Source: Xiphias gladius (Eukaryota > Chordata > Actinopteri > Istiophoriformes > Xiphiidae). From it: DNA of 64,000 nucleotides. Under the pieces are notes generated by a model. The model searched no databases, was not told the DNA's origin, and saw nothing but the letters and a program-made list of their open reading frames with translations. The translations under genes and the position numbers were made by a program. Where the stretch lies: the NCBI RefSeq assembly GCF_016859285.1, contig NC_053406.1, positions 9,595,026 to 9,659,025 on the forward strand, written 5' to 3'. Position 1 is the first letter of the stretch, and every line of letters begins with the position of its first letter. This document shows, in pieces, positions 1 to 11,900 of this stretch.

Positions 1-2
1 CA

Positions 3-3000
3 GACTTCCCAGAGCCTCCATACCCAGACCAGATTGTCTGTCCCCAAGGTGGAGCGGTGGAGGGCAGCGTCTCCCTCTTTTCAATTATGTCAAAGGTCCG
101 CCTGGAGGCCTGCATGTGGGTGAGTAGTAGTTTGAATAAAAAGGCAATACAGTGATCCACACTGAAAAATGGCAAGAATGTCAGTAGTAGGTGGCATTGT
201 GACAGAAAGAAATTTGTCCAAGAATTTGGCCACCGATTTACCATTTCAACATGCTTGTGTGCCATCCAGGGCACAAAAACATAACAGTTTCAGTAGTTTT
301 AAAGTTGACCTTTTTTGACAGGAAAAAGCTAGATGTATAAAATCCTAAAAGTTTTTGGTGGCAAAAATAGTTGCTAATCTGTGAGTGTGGGAAATAAATA
401 AGCAAATGCTGACATGTAACTTTTTAAATTGTGTGTGTCTAGGGTGCAGGTACTGCCATTGGAGAGCTGCCTCCATATTTCATGGCCAGAGCGGCTCGTC
501 AGTCAGGAGCTGATCCAGATGATGAAGACTACGAGGAGTTTGAGGAGATGCTTGAGCAGGCCGAGGACGCTCAGGTCAGAGTTGCACACGCATACATATC
601 TGTAATGAGAACCAATTGCTTGGCCATTTCCTATATTAATTCTTTTTTTAGCAGGTCTTTTACACAAGCAGATAAATACAAAGAATATTTTGTATAAAGA
701 TTTAAGAAGCTTTACCCACCTCAGATGTGCTTTGTGTGATTTGAAGTTGGAAAAGGTGATACTTTAACATTTAAGGAGTATCATTTTTCACTTCACTTCA
801 CAGAATTTCCAAAGAACACAAGCACAAGAAGCAAATAAGTTTAAAAAAAAAAAAAAAATTCCCCAAAATGTCAGATATTTATTGTGAAAAGTGGCACAGA
901 CTCCTACTTTCCATTGAACACACACAGCAACTACACTCAATATTGAAGTATTTATCCCTCTGTTTAGTTTCACACAGCTTAGTTGTTGCCCACCTTCTCA
1001 GTATGATATGGTGTTGTCTGATTTGGCCTAATCTTCATTATGTATCAGTACAACTGACCATGGAGCCACTGTTCAGTGATTGGTCCTTAAGTAACATATG
1101 ACTTCTGTGAAGCCCTTCCCTCCTTACACTTCCAGTAAATTTGTCTGTTTCGTAGGTGAGTCACCCTGAGCGCTGCTCCCCCTTTAATCATCCCTCAGGC
1201 TTTGCTCCCTCTGCCGCCCTCCGTCCCTCTCTCCTTCTCTCTTTTCCCCGGCCTCTAATTTGAATGACAGGCAGTTCTGTCAGGAACTGAGTTCACATGA
1301 CTGGAGACTGCTGATCAGATATAGAGTCAGCACAACAGAAATCAGAGAAGTTGTGTACATTGTCTCCATTACCTATTCTCACTTCATTGGTTCTCAGATG
1401 AATAGGTTGAGGACGCCACCCTCACATCACATCTGTCATCATGGAAATGTATCCGCTGGCAAGGGATGAGACACGTAGAGACAAACATGAAAAAAACTCA
1501 TCAGGGTGTTTTTTTGTGTTTTTTATCTACATGAGGAAAACAGAATTCGGCTCTTCCATGTAATAACACTGCAAACATCACTGTTTGGTTAAAAACCACA
1601 CATCTACAGGAAGCACTGCATGGCTATTTTAAGTTAAAAATGTACAAATGTACAATTTGCAATTCAGGGGAGTGTAACAGGTTTTGAAAGCCATGGATGG
1701 CAAAAGTTACATGGCACATGTGTAAAGACAAATAATCATACACATACATACCCAGTCATATCTGGCGGCAATATTGTCTTATTATTATTATTATTATTAT
1801 TGTCAATATATTTTTCACAGGATTTTGTCACAAGAGCAAAACTGGGAGTCCAGCATATGGTGCAGAAAGTGGGATTCTTTGGGATTTTGGCTTGTGCCTC
1901 AGTAAGTCAAAATTTGTAGTGTTTTGTTTAAAAAATCCGCATTCTTTTTTTTTTTTTTTTGACATGCATAATGAAAAATAAGTGTTGCATTTTATATTTC
2001 TCACTTTTCACTTTGATATGCATTTGTTGCAAGTGATTTAAATTTACATTGTAGTGAAGTTACTAAAACCTTGAATCCAAATGTTTGTGTCAAGACTATG
2101 TATCAAAAGGATTGTCTGATGTGTGTGTCTCAGATCCCTAATCCTCTTTTCGACCTGGCTGGAATAACCTGCGGTCATTTCCTGGTTCCCTTCTGGACCT
2201 TCTTTGGAGCAACTCTAATTGGGAAAGCCATCATCAAGATGCATATACAGGTCTGCAGCTCTTCTGAAGGGTTTATCAGAGGTGGTTAGAAACTAGCAAA
2301 GGACCAGTTCACCTGAAATTGCACCTCATTTTTAACATAAAACCCACAGTTACATACAACATACTTGCAACATCTGGGCTTTGAATATTACTCATCTTTT
2401 ATTTCATGTCATCGCAATTGTCTGTCGACAATGTAATAATGTATGTAAAAAAAAATCCACTCTTAAGAACAAAGGGAATGCAGTGCTGACTGACTGACGC
2501 ACTTTAAACAATCCCACAACCTCAAAAGATTTGGCCGAGATGAAAACAAATGCTTAGATCATGAGTTAATCGCTGTGCGAAACTCCAACTCTATTTGTGC
2601 TCCTCTAGATAACTCTTTCTGACAGAGCTTTGTTCCTTTGGGGATTCCTTATTCTTGTTTGAGCTTTGGGCTGCATGCAGACCATAGAAACAGGCTCCAG
2701 ATGAAAGGAAGGGAGATTTTAAGAAGTCTTTAACAGGATTTTTTTAGAACGCCTAGATCAAAAAAAACAATTACAGAATATACTGTTGAGTCTGCTACAC
2801 CAGTGACTAATAGAAGCCTAGACTGAGAGAGGCTGTCTGTTTAAGTTGGTGAGTCGCTGAGTGTCTTAACAAACTAAACCTATCCATTTCTCAGTGTTAA
2901 TAGCCAGTGATCTCACTATGATGCCTTCAGATAAAGAGGCCTGTCAGGCAGCAGGGTTTAAGGAGGATGTAGAGTGGACATATGTAGGTAGACCTGAGAG

Positions 3001-3457
3001 AAGGAAGTTGAGTAGACAGTAAGAGACTGCAGGGGGAGACTACATCTTTTTTTTTTTTTTTTTTTTTCCTTGGTTTTGTTTTTTTTCTCTTTATTGTACC
3101 TTGAACCCCTTGGACATCACGTGTCATATCCTGTCTGATTTTGTCCAGGGGGCCATGTGTCATGCTGCTTTAAAGCTGATCGGTTGCAGGACCAGAGAAG
3201 GGTATTGTGGTTTTGCCCCCCTGGCTTTGGCGCTTTGCAAACCACACAACCGATGTCCTTTTAAGACACATGTTTTTTGGGGAATTTTTTAGGATATCTA
3301 TGTGTGTCTTTTATATACCTCTGCATATGACCAGGAAGTACCGGGTCTTAAAGCTTCTTAATCTCTCTCTTGTTTTCCTACAGAAACTATTTGTTATCAT
3401 TACCTTCAGCAAGCACATAGTGGAGCAAATGGTGTCACTCATTGGGTAAGCATTTGT

Positions 3458-3542
<85 letters not shown>

Positions 3543-3946
3543 TGAGAGAAAGATTGTAATAATCAGGACCTCTGTGGAGTTATTGTCTTTCCCCTGGTTT
3601 TGTGGTTGGCAATACGTTTTCAGATGTATTTGGACCACTGACTGAATATCCTGTATGAATAAATGCTTTCACCGCAGAGGTGTGCGTGCAGGCATTTTGC
3701 ATTTTTTCCACACAAAGGTACTTTAATGCAATCCATCTCTACAGCATTGGTGGTCAGGCGTGTGAGGCCCCATCCGAACATGTTGATCTGACTCACAGAG
3801 TTCAGCTTTGACTGAGAGAATTTCCCCAGTGACATGAGAAAGACAGAGACATAAACAAACAAAAATGTCACATTTGTGACATTAGAGGTAATATCCCAAA
3901 TGTTGGTTTTAGTTAAAGATTATAGAGGGTAAAATTAGCTATTCAA

Positions 3947-3981
<35 letters not shown>

Positions 3982-6203
3982 CAGTATGTATTTATCACCA
4001 GGCAAAATGGTAAGAAAGCCATCAGAGTTTAGTCAAAATGAATGCTAATTTCATGAATGCGAGTCTACTACTTCATAGGAGCTACTTAGTTTCCATTAAT
4101 GTTTTGGCTGTCAAATGTTCACTTACATGTACATAATGTCCAGCTAGTAACTTGGACCATAATTAGATCTGAAATAACCATCTCCCTCTGATTTAAAGTA
4201 ACATTCAAAGTTCTTTCCCATGAAATTCAAGTGGCACTCAGTGACTCGCTATGATGTGTGCAAATGATGCTTTATTGTCGCTACAGATTTCATTTGTGTT
4301 TGCATGCAAAGTGGGAGGGATGACAAGAATGAGTCAGTCAAAACTAGTTTGGGTAGTTGCTGATTTCAAATAAACCTGTCAGCATTTGGTGTTTCGTTAG
4401 TAAATTTTCTCATTCTTTTGCATAGTCAAGTCAATGCTAGACAGACAGAATTGAGGACGAATTGAATTAGTGCAGTGGGAAGACTGTGTGTGAATATACA
4501 CATCCTGCCATATATTTTCCTTTTCATGGTAATGATAAGTTCGGTGTCATTCAGAGATTCTTTTTAAACTGTTCTGCTGCGACATCAAAGCCTCTTTATT
4601 ACATGAGTTGATAAAACGGTATCCATTATGATTGGCCCCATGGTGAGTTAATCCACACTACCTAATAAGGATATGAGCACGCCCTGATAAGATGTCTTTC
4701 CCCCCAGATGGCAGAAATGGTGGTAAAGGTGATGACATCATGTCGACTCACTTCCTGATTGAAGGGGCTGACACAGGCGCCTATAGAGCGCTAAGCAGTA
4801 TAAAAGGAGGATTGAGGAGTTCCTGCTTCATTCTTCTCTGCTGTCTGCTCCTGTTCACATGAACAAGTAGAGGAGGTGGAAGCTCTAACATAGGCCCCAC
4901 ATGTAGGATGGGGCGTTCAGCAGTTCATGCAAGGAAGCTGGTTGACTTGTGGATCAGTGAAGACTTTTCGGTAGTGTTCAGGGAAAGAACTGCTCTTTGA
5001 GGCTCTTATAGGGAAGAATTATTCTAAGTCTGTGTCAAAGGAAGGGTGCTTAAAGGGTAAGTGACTTACTGTTCTTCCTGCCTCTCTTTTGTATCTTTTC
5101 TTTGCCATTCTGGGTGGATGTATGTGGGGATGCGATGCCAGGTCTGTGCCGAAAGTAGGACCAGCACTCCAGAAGCCCTTCAGTCAGTACCTGGAAGCCC
5201 AGAGGAACAAGCTGCACCATGCTGGAGGAAGTGCACCAGCGGTAAGAAAAGTACATTATTTTACCATGCACTACTTCCAGGTGACAGCCATTTTTTTTTT
5301 TTTTTTTTTTAAATCTCCAAAACGTGAGCTTTAGTGTATGTAAGAGTAAGAGTAACAACCACACGTATGTGAGCTTTTTGTCATACTCTACACCTTAAAT
5401 CATACACTGGAAAGACTTCATAAGATCAAGGCCCATAACATTTCTACAATGGTCTGACGCCATGAAGCACTTGAATAACAAATGATATCAGCAGCATCCG
5501 AGTTTTGAGGGATTCTTTTAAGTATAGCCCAGCTGATACTGATATTGATATTTTGAAAGTTTCAAAAGTCAGATAAATTTAAATTGGCCAGTACTTTTTT
5601 TTTTTTTTTTTTTTTATATGTACATGTAACATTAGATAACATCAGCAGATTTACAGTTGAAAAATAAACTTGCCAGTGGTCTCTGGTGAATGACAAAACT
5701 GTTTCAAATTTACATGCAATCCAAAAAATTAAGTTTTTTTTTTTTTTTTAATTTCTGGACTACAATATCTGGTTATTTATCAGACAACAAATATCTGCTG
5801 ATTCATCAGTCTTGCGCTAGCTTTTAGTTTCGTCTTTGGCTGCTGAAAAACCCACTGCATGGTTTAAATATCTGAAATGGGGAAAGTTTATATTTAAATG
5901 CCATTTTCTTCCCACAATTTACTACTGTCATGAATGCAGGATGCCAACAATATTCATTTTTTTACAGTCATACCTGGATTTGTGTGCTCAAACTGTAATA
6001 GTCCATTGTCCTTTTAATAATGGTTATTAATGGCATATCCACCCTAATTTTTTTTCCAGGATGAGAACTGGCTGTCTTGGGTGTTTGAGAAGGTGGTGCT
6101 GGTCATGGTCTGCTACTTTGTCATCTCCATCATCAACTCCATGGCTCAGAGCTACGCCAAGCGACTGCAGCAGCAGAGGCACTCAGAGGAGAAAACCAAG
6201 TGA
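3..6203 (+). CDS. vmp1: vmp1, vacuole membrane protein 1 (3' part, seven exons)
   Basis: VMP1 is a multi-pass ER membrane protein of the DedA/TMEM41 group. It acts as a lipid scramblase needed for autophagosome formation and ER contact sites (family knowledge). Exons: 3-119, 443-574, 1821-1901, 2134-2250, 3384-3445, 5142-5241, 6060-6203, with stop at 6201-6203. All junctions are GT..AG and in phase. Diagnostic stretches are [13 protein letters not shown], an acidic [13 protein letters not shown] segment, [16 protein letters not shown] (the DedA-type core with [10 protein letters not shown]) and the C-terminal SEEKTK, a lysine-rich ER-type tail identical to mammalian VMP1. The N-terminal exons lie left of the window. 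Introns 575-1820, 2251-3383 and 5242-6059 hold only AT-rich sequence, homopolymers and a (TAT)n run near 1780-1801; intron 3446-5141 holds a (TG)n tract and the putative miR-21 promoter. Identity is near certain. Confidence 0.97.
3461..3540 (+). repeat. (TG)n microsatellite in vmp1 intron
   Basis: Forty uninterrupted TG units start 15 bases after the 5' splice site at 3446. This is likely to be length-polymorphic. Confidence 0.98.
4730..4830 (+). promoter_or_regulatory. putative intronic pri-miR-21 promoter (TATA, CRE/AP-1, ETS sites)
   Basis: A consensus TATA box, TATAAAAGG, sits at 4799-4807 inside the vmp1 intron before the penultimate exon. Upstream are TGACATCA (4733-4740, CRE/ATF-like), GACTCA (4745-4750, AP-1-like) directly abutting ACTTCCTG (4750-4757, ETS/PU.1-like), and a perfect AP-1 site TGAGTCA at 4330-4336. 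In mammals pri-miR-21 starts in the equivalent intron, a few kb before the hairpin, from a TATA-containing promoter driven by AP-1 and PU.1 (established). Here a start near 4830 would lie about 2.7 kb before the hairpin and give a transcript of about 3 kb ending at the AATAAA at 7785. The sites are seen; the promoter function is inferred. Confidence 0.6.
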
Positions 6204-7545
6204 TGACTAGACAAAAGCAGTACAAACATCCAAGTGACTGTGTTTCTGCTGCTGCTGAGCGCCCTCCACTCAGCCCCAGCCACTCACAACTTAACAACAA
6301 ACCTCACCCTCATCCATTCTCAAAGAGGCTGAACGCTCAAAACAAAACAAGAAAAAGAAAAACAGGCACTATTTGTTGGTGTGTGTGCTTTTGAGGATGT
6401 ATGTTACTGTTTAGTGTTCGTCCCTCTTCAGATTTTGTAGTTCTTCCTTTCATCTCACTCTCTAGGTATGCGTAGTGCGATTGATTCTACTGTTGATCTT
6501 AACATGTTGCTTAAAAGTTAAATTAACCCATTCATTGACCTCAGAGGTAAAGCAGCGGTTTGGTGGTGACTGCTGTGTACGGGCATTGCCCGTCAGATGC
6601 TATGCCTTATGCAAGACGGGAAGGTCTGACTTCCCTAGAATATAGTTCTAGACTTGATTTTTATTTAATTTTGTAACATTTATGTATGGATGGATCTTGA
6701 CTCGTTTGTACAGTGTGCTGCCAAGATAACTGCGATGGTTTTTCTTTTCAGGGTTTAATTTTCCTCATGTTTTTGTCCTGTTAGACAGTAAGACCAGTTT
6801 GTCTTCTTTTTTTCTCTGGAACCGTCATTTTTAAAATGTCGGGGAAAAGCAATATCAACTTAAAACAGTGTGGTATTGATGGTTTGCACATTGTGTAAAT
6901 ATCTTAATATCTTTGAGAGTATGCGCAGATGTATTTCTATTCTTATGGTCTTTGTAGACATCAGTCAACTTGAACCAAAACACAAGAGGTGATATTGTTT
7001 GTAAAGTGACATTGTACTTCTCAGCTAACTAGTCTCATTTCTATTCTGTACATTTAGGTTGAACCTTGGATCAGATCATATATAAAACATGTAAATCATG
7101 GCACTTGTTTCCAAGTCTGGGTCTGTCATTCTTTGTAATCTCTTGTAGGACAAGACATTTTAAATGTTCATCCTGAAAAGCTTTAGTGATGGTTGGGATG
7201 TTTGACAATTTTTTTTTTTTTTTGTTTGTTTTTTTGACCATAATGACGGAGCTAATGTGTACTTTTCTCTTAGACACGGCCATCTTTAAGGTAAGTGAAC
7301 AGCTCAGCTCTCATACATTTTTTTGATTTGACTACTATTTAAAGTAATTACTGGATGAAGAATTGACTTACGTCCTTAGTAGTTACAGCTAAATTTGCAT
7401 TTTGGTGTTTTTATCTGAATGTTCATCAGTTGGTCTGCGCTGATCCAATTTGACAACCCCCCCTAGATTATGGTCAACTCCAGCTTGTGGATAAGATCCC
7501 CTTCTATATTCTCAGTAGCGTCCCCACCCCACCCCGCCCCACCGT

Positions 7546-7612
7546 CAGCTAGCTTATCAGACTGGTGTTGGCTGCTAAACAAACTCGGCAACGCCGGTCT
7601 GTAGGCTGGCTG
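7546..7612 (+). ncRNA. mir21: miR-21 precursor hairpin
   Basis: The 5' arm at 7550-7572 begins TAGCTTATCAGACTGGTGTT and continues GGC, which I recognise as the fish miR-21-5p (seed AGCUUAU). The 3' arm, about 7588-7610, contains GGTCTGTAGGCTGG and matches the star strand. Folding by eye pairs CAGCTAGCTTATCAGAC with GTCTGTAGGCTGGCTG with few mismatches, with a loop around 7574-7586. Its position just downstream of vmp1 and upstream of convergent tubd1 is the conserved vertebrate location of MIR21. miR-21 is a stress- and injury-induced regulator; in zebrafish it acts in heart-valve formation (established). Confidence 0.97.
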
Positions 7613-7784
7613 AAGTTGTGGGCCTTCAGCATTTCACTTGTGCTGCTCTGCTCATGTTGAGTGTACCAAGCCCAAACTTCAGCTGGTCCGTCTGTGTATA
7701 TGATGACCTGTCTTTGCTTAAGTGACACTCTGATTTTATGCCGATCATCACCAGTTCTGCTACTGTTGTGTACGATTAATGAAC

Positions 7785-7790
7785 AATAAA
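7785..7790 (+). terminator. polyadenylation signal AATAAA for vmp1 / pri-miR-21
   Basis: A canonical AATAAA lies 173 bases after the miR-21 hairpin, followed within 40 bases by a T/G-rich stretch suitable as a downstream element. It would end both the long vmp1 3' UTR form and an independent pri-miR-21. Confidence 0.6.
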
Positions 7791-8017
7791 ACGATGAAAA
7801 GTTTAACTGATGCCTTTGTCACTTTACTTTGTGCAGTGCTGCTGTTCCTAATAACTGCTGAATGCACTTTCAAATTTTCATCTCAAATTCATCTCAACAC
7901 AAGGTCCATTTTAGTAGTTTTTCTGGAGCATTCGATCCCATCACATGATCTTCCTCAGTGAACAGTTCAATTTTTTCTGTACACTGCCATCCTCCATTTT
8001 ATAGGCTTCTGGCCTAG

Positions 8018-8611
8018 AAGTATAAAGTAACTAGGTACATTTACTCAAGTATTGTAGTTAAGTACAATTTTGAGGTACTTGTACTAACTTGACAATATAC
8101 TGTTTATTCTACTTTTACTATGTTTTAGAGGGAAATATACTTTTTACTCCACTACACATTTAATAGCTGTAGCTACTAGTTACAGCAATACAAATTAAAA
8201 GATCATCTTATTATATTATGATGCATTATTATACATTAAAGGCCCTGCACACCCTCACAGGTATTGTCAGTTACTGCGGGTGATAAGACCTGCTCAGGTT
8301 GAAGTTGTGCAAAGTTATGCTTGGATTAACATGAGGTCATCATGCACTTAATTAGAATGATAAATTGTAAGTTTAGCCCCTGCGGTCTTGAAAAATATCT
8401 TGTTTGCATAAAATTAAAGAAAAGTTATCAGGACTTGAGGTTTCATGGTATAACACTGAAACGTGCATTCTCTTATAGTGTGTGCTTGTGTTTTAGATAT
8501 TTATTTGCTGATAACACTTTTATCCTTTTTTCAAGTAGAATTTTAAATGCAGGACTTTTACTCGTAACAGTATTTACTCACGTAAAGGATCTGAATACTT
8601 CAACCACCTAC
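8018..8611 (+). mobile_element. non-autonomous teleost DNA element (TACTTAAGTA-type), copy 1
   Basis: The left end reads GTAACTAGGTACATTTACTC and the right end TTTACTCACGTAAAGGATCT followed by GAATACTTC, resembling the complementary ends of a very common percomorph short repeat whose consensus has ACTCAAGTATTGTACTTAAG. Internal matches include TTTTACTCCACTACA. It has no coding capacity. It lies between the vmp1/miR-21 and tubd1 polyadenylation sites. The family name is not certain to me; assignment as a non-autonomous DNA element is from memory of the consensus. Confidence 0.6.
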
Positions 8612-8802
8612 GATCTTGTCTGTCATTTTAAAGATTCCTTCTTGACCTTGGAAACAGCAGTTGACTGAACAATCTCATTACAAAGTCCTTAATAATATAA
8701 TATAATTTCAGAAATGCCCATACCGCTGCAGATGTCAAATAAAGTCAAGGAATTTGCTTAGCTTTCAGTGAAGGAAAAATTCTGTGGACGCAAACTATTT
8801 GT

Positions 8803-8808
8803 TTTATT
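8803..8808 (-). terminator. polyadenylation signal for tubd1
   Basis: TTTATT on the plus strand is AATAAA on the minus strand, about 125 bases after the tubd1 stop codon. The vmp1/miR-21 and tubd1 transcripts therefore converge and end about 1 kb apart. Confidence 0.6.
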
Positions 8809-8932
8809 TACATGTTCATTCAAAATAAAAAATTAAAAAATAAAAAAAGCATCCGCAACGTCCAACATAGTGGTAGTCTCTTGTCTACATACGGTCCAAA
8901 GGACAGGTGGTGCTTGTTAGTTTTCCCCTTTG

Positions 8933-11900
8933 CTAGCAAAGTTGACTGTAGCTGGAGATGACCTGCTCAAGAGATGTAAAGCTGTCTAGAAATTCCTCCT
9001 CTGAGATCCCAAATTTAATGTACTGATGGATATAGGCCCTATAACAAAGGAAGACAAAATGGGAGAGGAGAATGAATAAAAGATATTTAATCCAGAAACA
9101 AAACAACTGAATACTGGTTAGAAGATGAAGTTTTTATCATCAACCCCAAGGTATTAGCATTAAAAATAAATATTGATGCTCGTCTATATTTACAGCTAGG
9201 TGCATAAGTATTTGAACAGTGACACAATTTTTAAAATGTTGCCTCTGTACGCCACCACGATGAATCTGGAACTAACCATTGAATTAACCATTTAGCAATT
9301 ACAGCCATTTTTTATAAATAGTATCTCATTTTCAGAGGCTCAAAAGTAATTGGACATTGGTTTCATTTCCAGGTGCAACTTGTTTCCTTGTTATTTCACG
9401 ACAAATTAAACAGATAAAAGGTCTGGTGTTGATTCAAAGTGTTGAATTTGCATTTGGTATTTGTTCATGGGAACTCTCAATATGAGGTCCAAAGAGGTGT
9501 TGATGCAAATGTAGGAGGCCATCATTAAGCTGAAGAAAAAAAACAAACCTATCAGACAGATGGCAGAAATTTAGGGGTGGCCAAATCTACAATTTAAAAA
9601 GAAGGAATGCCCTGGTGAGCTCAGTCATACAAAAAGGCCTGGAAGACCACGGAGGATGATCACAGAATTCTTTCCTTGGTGAAGAAAAACCCCTTCACAA
9701 CATCTTACCAAGAACACTCTGGAGGAGGTAGACCATCATTGTCAAAGTCTACAATCAAGAGACGCCTTCAGGAATGTAAATACCGAGGGTTTACCACAAG
9801 GTGCAAGCCACTGGTAACACTCAAGAACAGAAAGACCAGATTAGACTTTACTAGAAAACATCTAAAAAAGCCTGCCTAGGTCTGAAACAAGATTCTTTGG
9901 ACACATGAAACTAAAATGAACTTGTAACGGGATGATGGGAACAGAAGAGTATGGAGAAGGAAAGGAAGATCCAAAGCAAACCACATCATGAACAAATGAT
10001 GGTGGAGGCACTGTTATGTCATGAGCATGTATGGCTCCCAGCGGAACTGGGTCACTCGTGTTTATTGATGATGTGACTGCTGATGGAAGTAGCAGGATGG
10101 ATTCTGAAGCATATAGGGCTTCACTATCTGCTCAGATTCAGCCAAATGCTGCAAAACTGACAGGACGGTTCTTCACAGTACAGATGGTTAATGACCCAAA
10201 ACATACTGCGAAAGTAACTCAAGAGCTTCTCAAGGGAAAAAAATGGAAAATAAATAAATAAATAAATAAATATGTATATATATGTATATGTATGTATATG
10301 TATATATATATACGCCCTCTATATAAATACACCCTTAAATAAATATTTAAAGACCATTCCTTTGCACAAAATTCATACTGTTTGGACTCAGGGTAAATAC
10401 ACTGACTCACCTGGAGGCAAACATATTCCAGGCTTTTCCCACCATGTTATCCAGAGGTCTGAGCAGAGACTGACTGTTACTGACCAGCGTAGCAGATTTT
10501 TCATACTTATTAAAAGGCACTGGGGATTTCCACAGGTTGAAAGCTTCTTGTGTTGAGAGCCAGGAGGTGTACAGGGCTGGGTCCTGAAAGGCACCTGTGG
10601 ATAAATGCATAATTCACATCCCTTGTTCTGCGCAATATGAAGAATTGAAATATTAAAAACTCGAAAGCTTCTGATGCCACCGTAAACCATTTTCTGTTTT
10701 ACATGCATCCCACCAGCCTGCACTCAAGATACATATGACGTTCTTTCAAAAACATCATCTTCATCTCCTTCATGACCGTCATGGAATTATCAGGTTAAAT
10801 CAATAAGGAATTTAAGTATTATTTCTTTTCTTTTTAATTTTTAAAAAAAATTAAAATCAATCCGTTTCAACCAGCTCTCTGACCAGTCTCTGCGCTGTAC
10901 ACGTCTTTCCCCCTCAGTATGAGTAGGTTGGCCAGAGAGACGTTAAAGCCGGCTCCCGTGAGACTCCCGGTCCGCTCAGAGACTGCAGGCGGACGCACCT
11001 GCCAGTCTATACCTGACACAGGAGAAAACAAGAAATGAAGGTTGGCGATAAAGGTGAGGATAAAGCCAATCCACTTCCAAGCCTTATAATAACTGAATTA
11101 TCATACCAATATCTATTACCTCTAAACTGAAGTGCAAAAGCAACAAATTAGGGTTTGACAAAACTTCCTTGCCTTCCTCCATCTTGCTGTTGGAGATGAG
11201 CATCTGTCGTAGGTGTCTGAGCAGCCCCGGCCAGCTGAACGTGGTGTAGGCTATGGAGGAACTGGGCATCTGAGGGATGGTACTCACGCTGAGCAGCTTG
11301 TACTCTGGGTGGCATGCAAGGGCGCTCACCAACTCACCTGAGAGACAGAAACGTCAAAGAATAATGGTACCATTATTGTGAGGACGGCATAGAGTACAGG
11401 CAACGAGAAGACTGAGTGTCTGATCTGATGATGCCGGAAGCTTTAGTCATTTATTCCTTTTTCTCCCTAATTCTGCGGCTGAAGTGGTGGCCAAAGGATT
11501 GGATGCCAGGATGATGAGGACATTTGCCTTGAGTTGTCTCAGAGAGAGGGGCGTAAACTTGACACCCAGCCAGGTTGATATTAAACAGGAACTGTTGTAC
11601 TGTTGTACTGTTGTACTGATCCCATGACAGCTCGGGAAGTTAACACGTCCTCTCATCCTAATAATTAGTTTCCCTTATGGTTATATTTTCATCTAAAGGG
11701 GTTTTTGATTACTCTAGTTAGATTGTTGTGAGAGCTGACCTCTACAAAGTTTGCTGATTTTCTAGAGAGTTGAACCATCATCTCATGTTTTAGTGTCTGA
11801 AGAAACGTGGGAAAAAACACCCATTCTGAGACTTTCCCTGTGTAGACCACACCCCGTGAGTGTGTGCGTCCAGGCCTCTCTCACCCAGGGGATTTCTGCT

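Larger units (their letters stand above)
6204..7810 (+). other. vmp1 3' UTR and pri-miR-21 body
   Basis: This noncoding stretch follows the vmp1 stop. It holds no convincing ORF, several T- and A-rich runs, the miR-21 hairpin at 7546-7612 and a polyadenylation signal at 7785-7790. Just before the hairpin, about 7500-7545, is a C-rich CCCCACC-type tract. In mammals the miR-21 host transcript overlaps the 3' UTR of VMP1; the same overlap is expected here because I found no strong AATAAA between the stop codon and the hairpin. Confidence 0.6.

Noticed and set aside
3435-3645. ORFs rich in Cys-Val or Thr-His over the TG tract
   Set aside because: These are translations of a dinucleotide repeat. 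The same holds for 39322-39529, 43505-43729 and 16935-16993.
5050-5364. 104-residue minus-strand ORF
   Set aside because: It is antisense to the penultimate vmp1 exon and a T-run.
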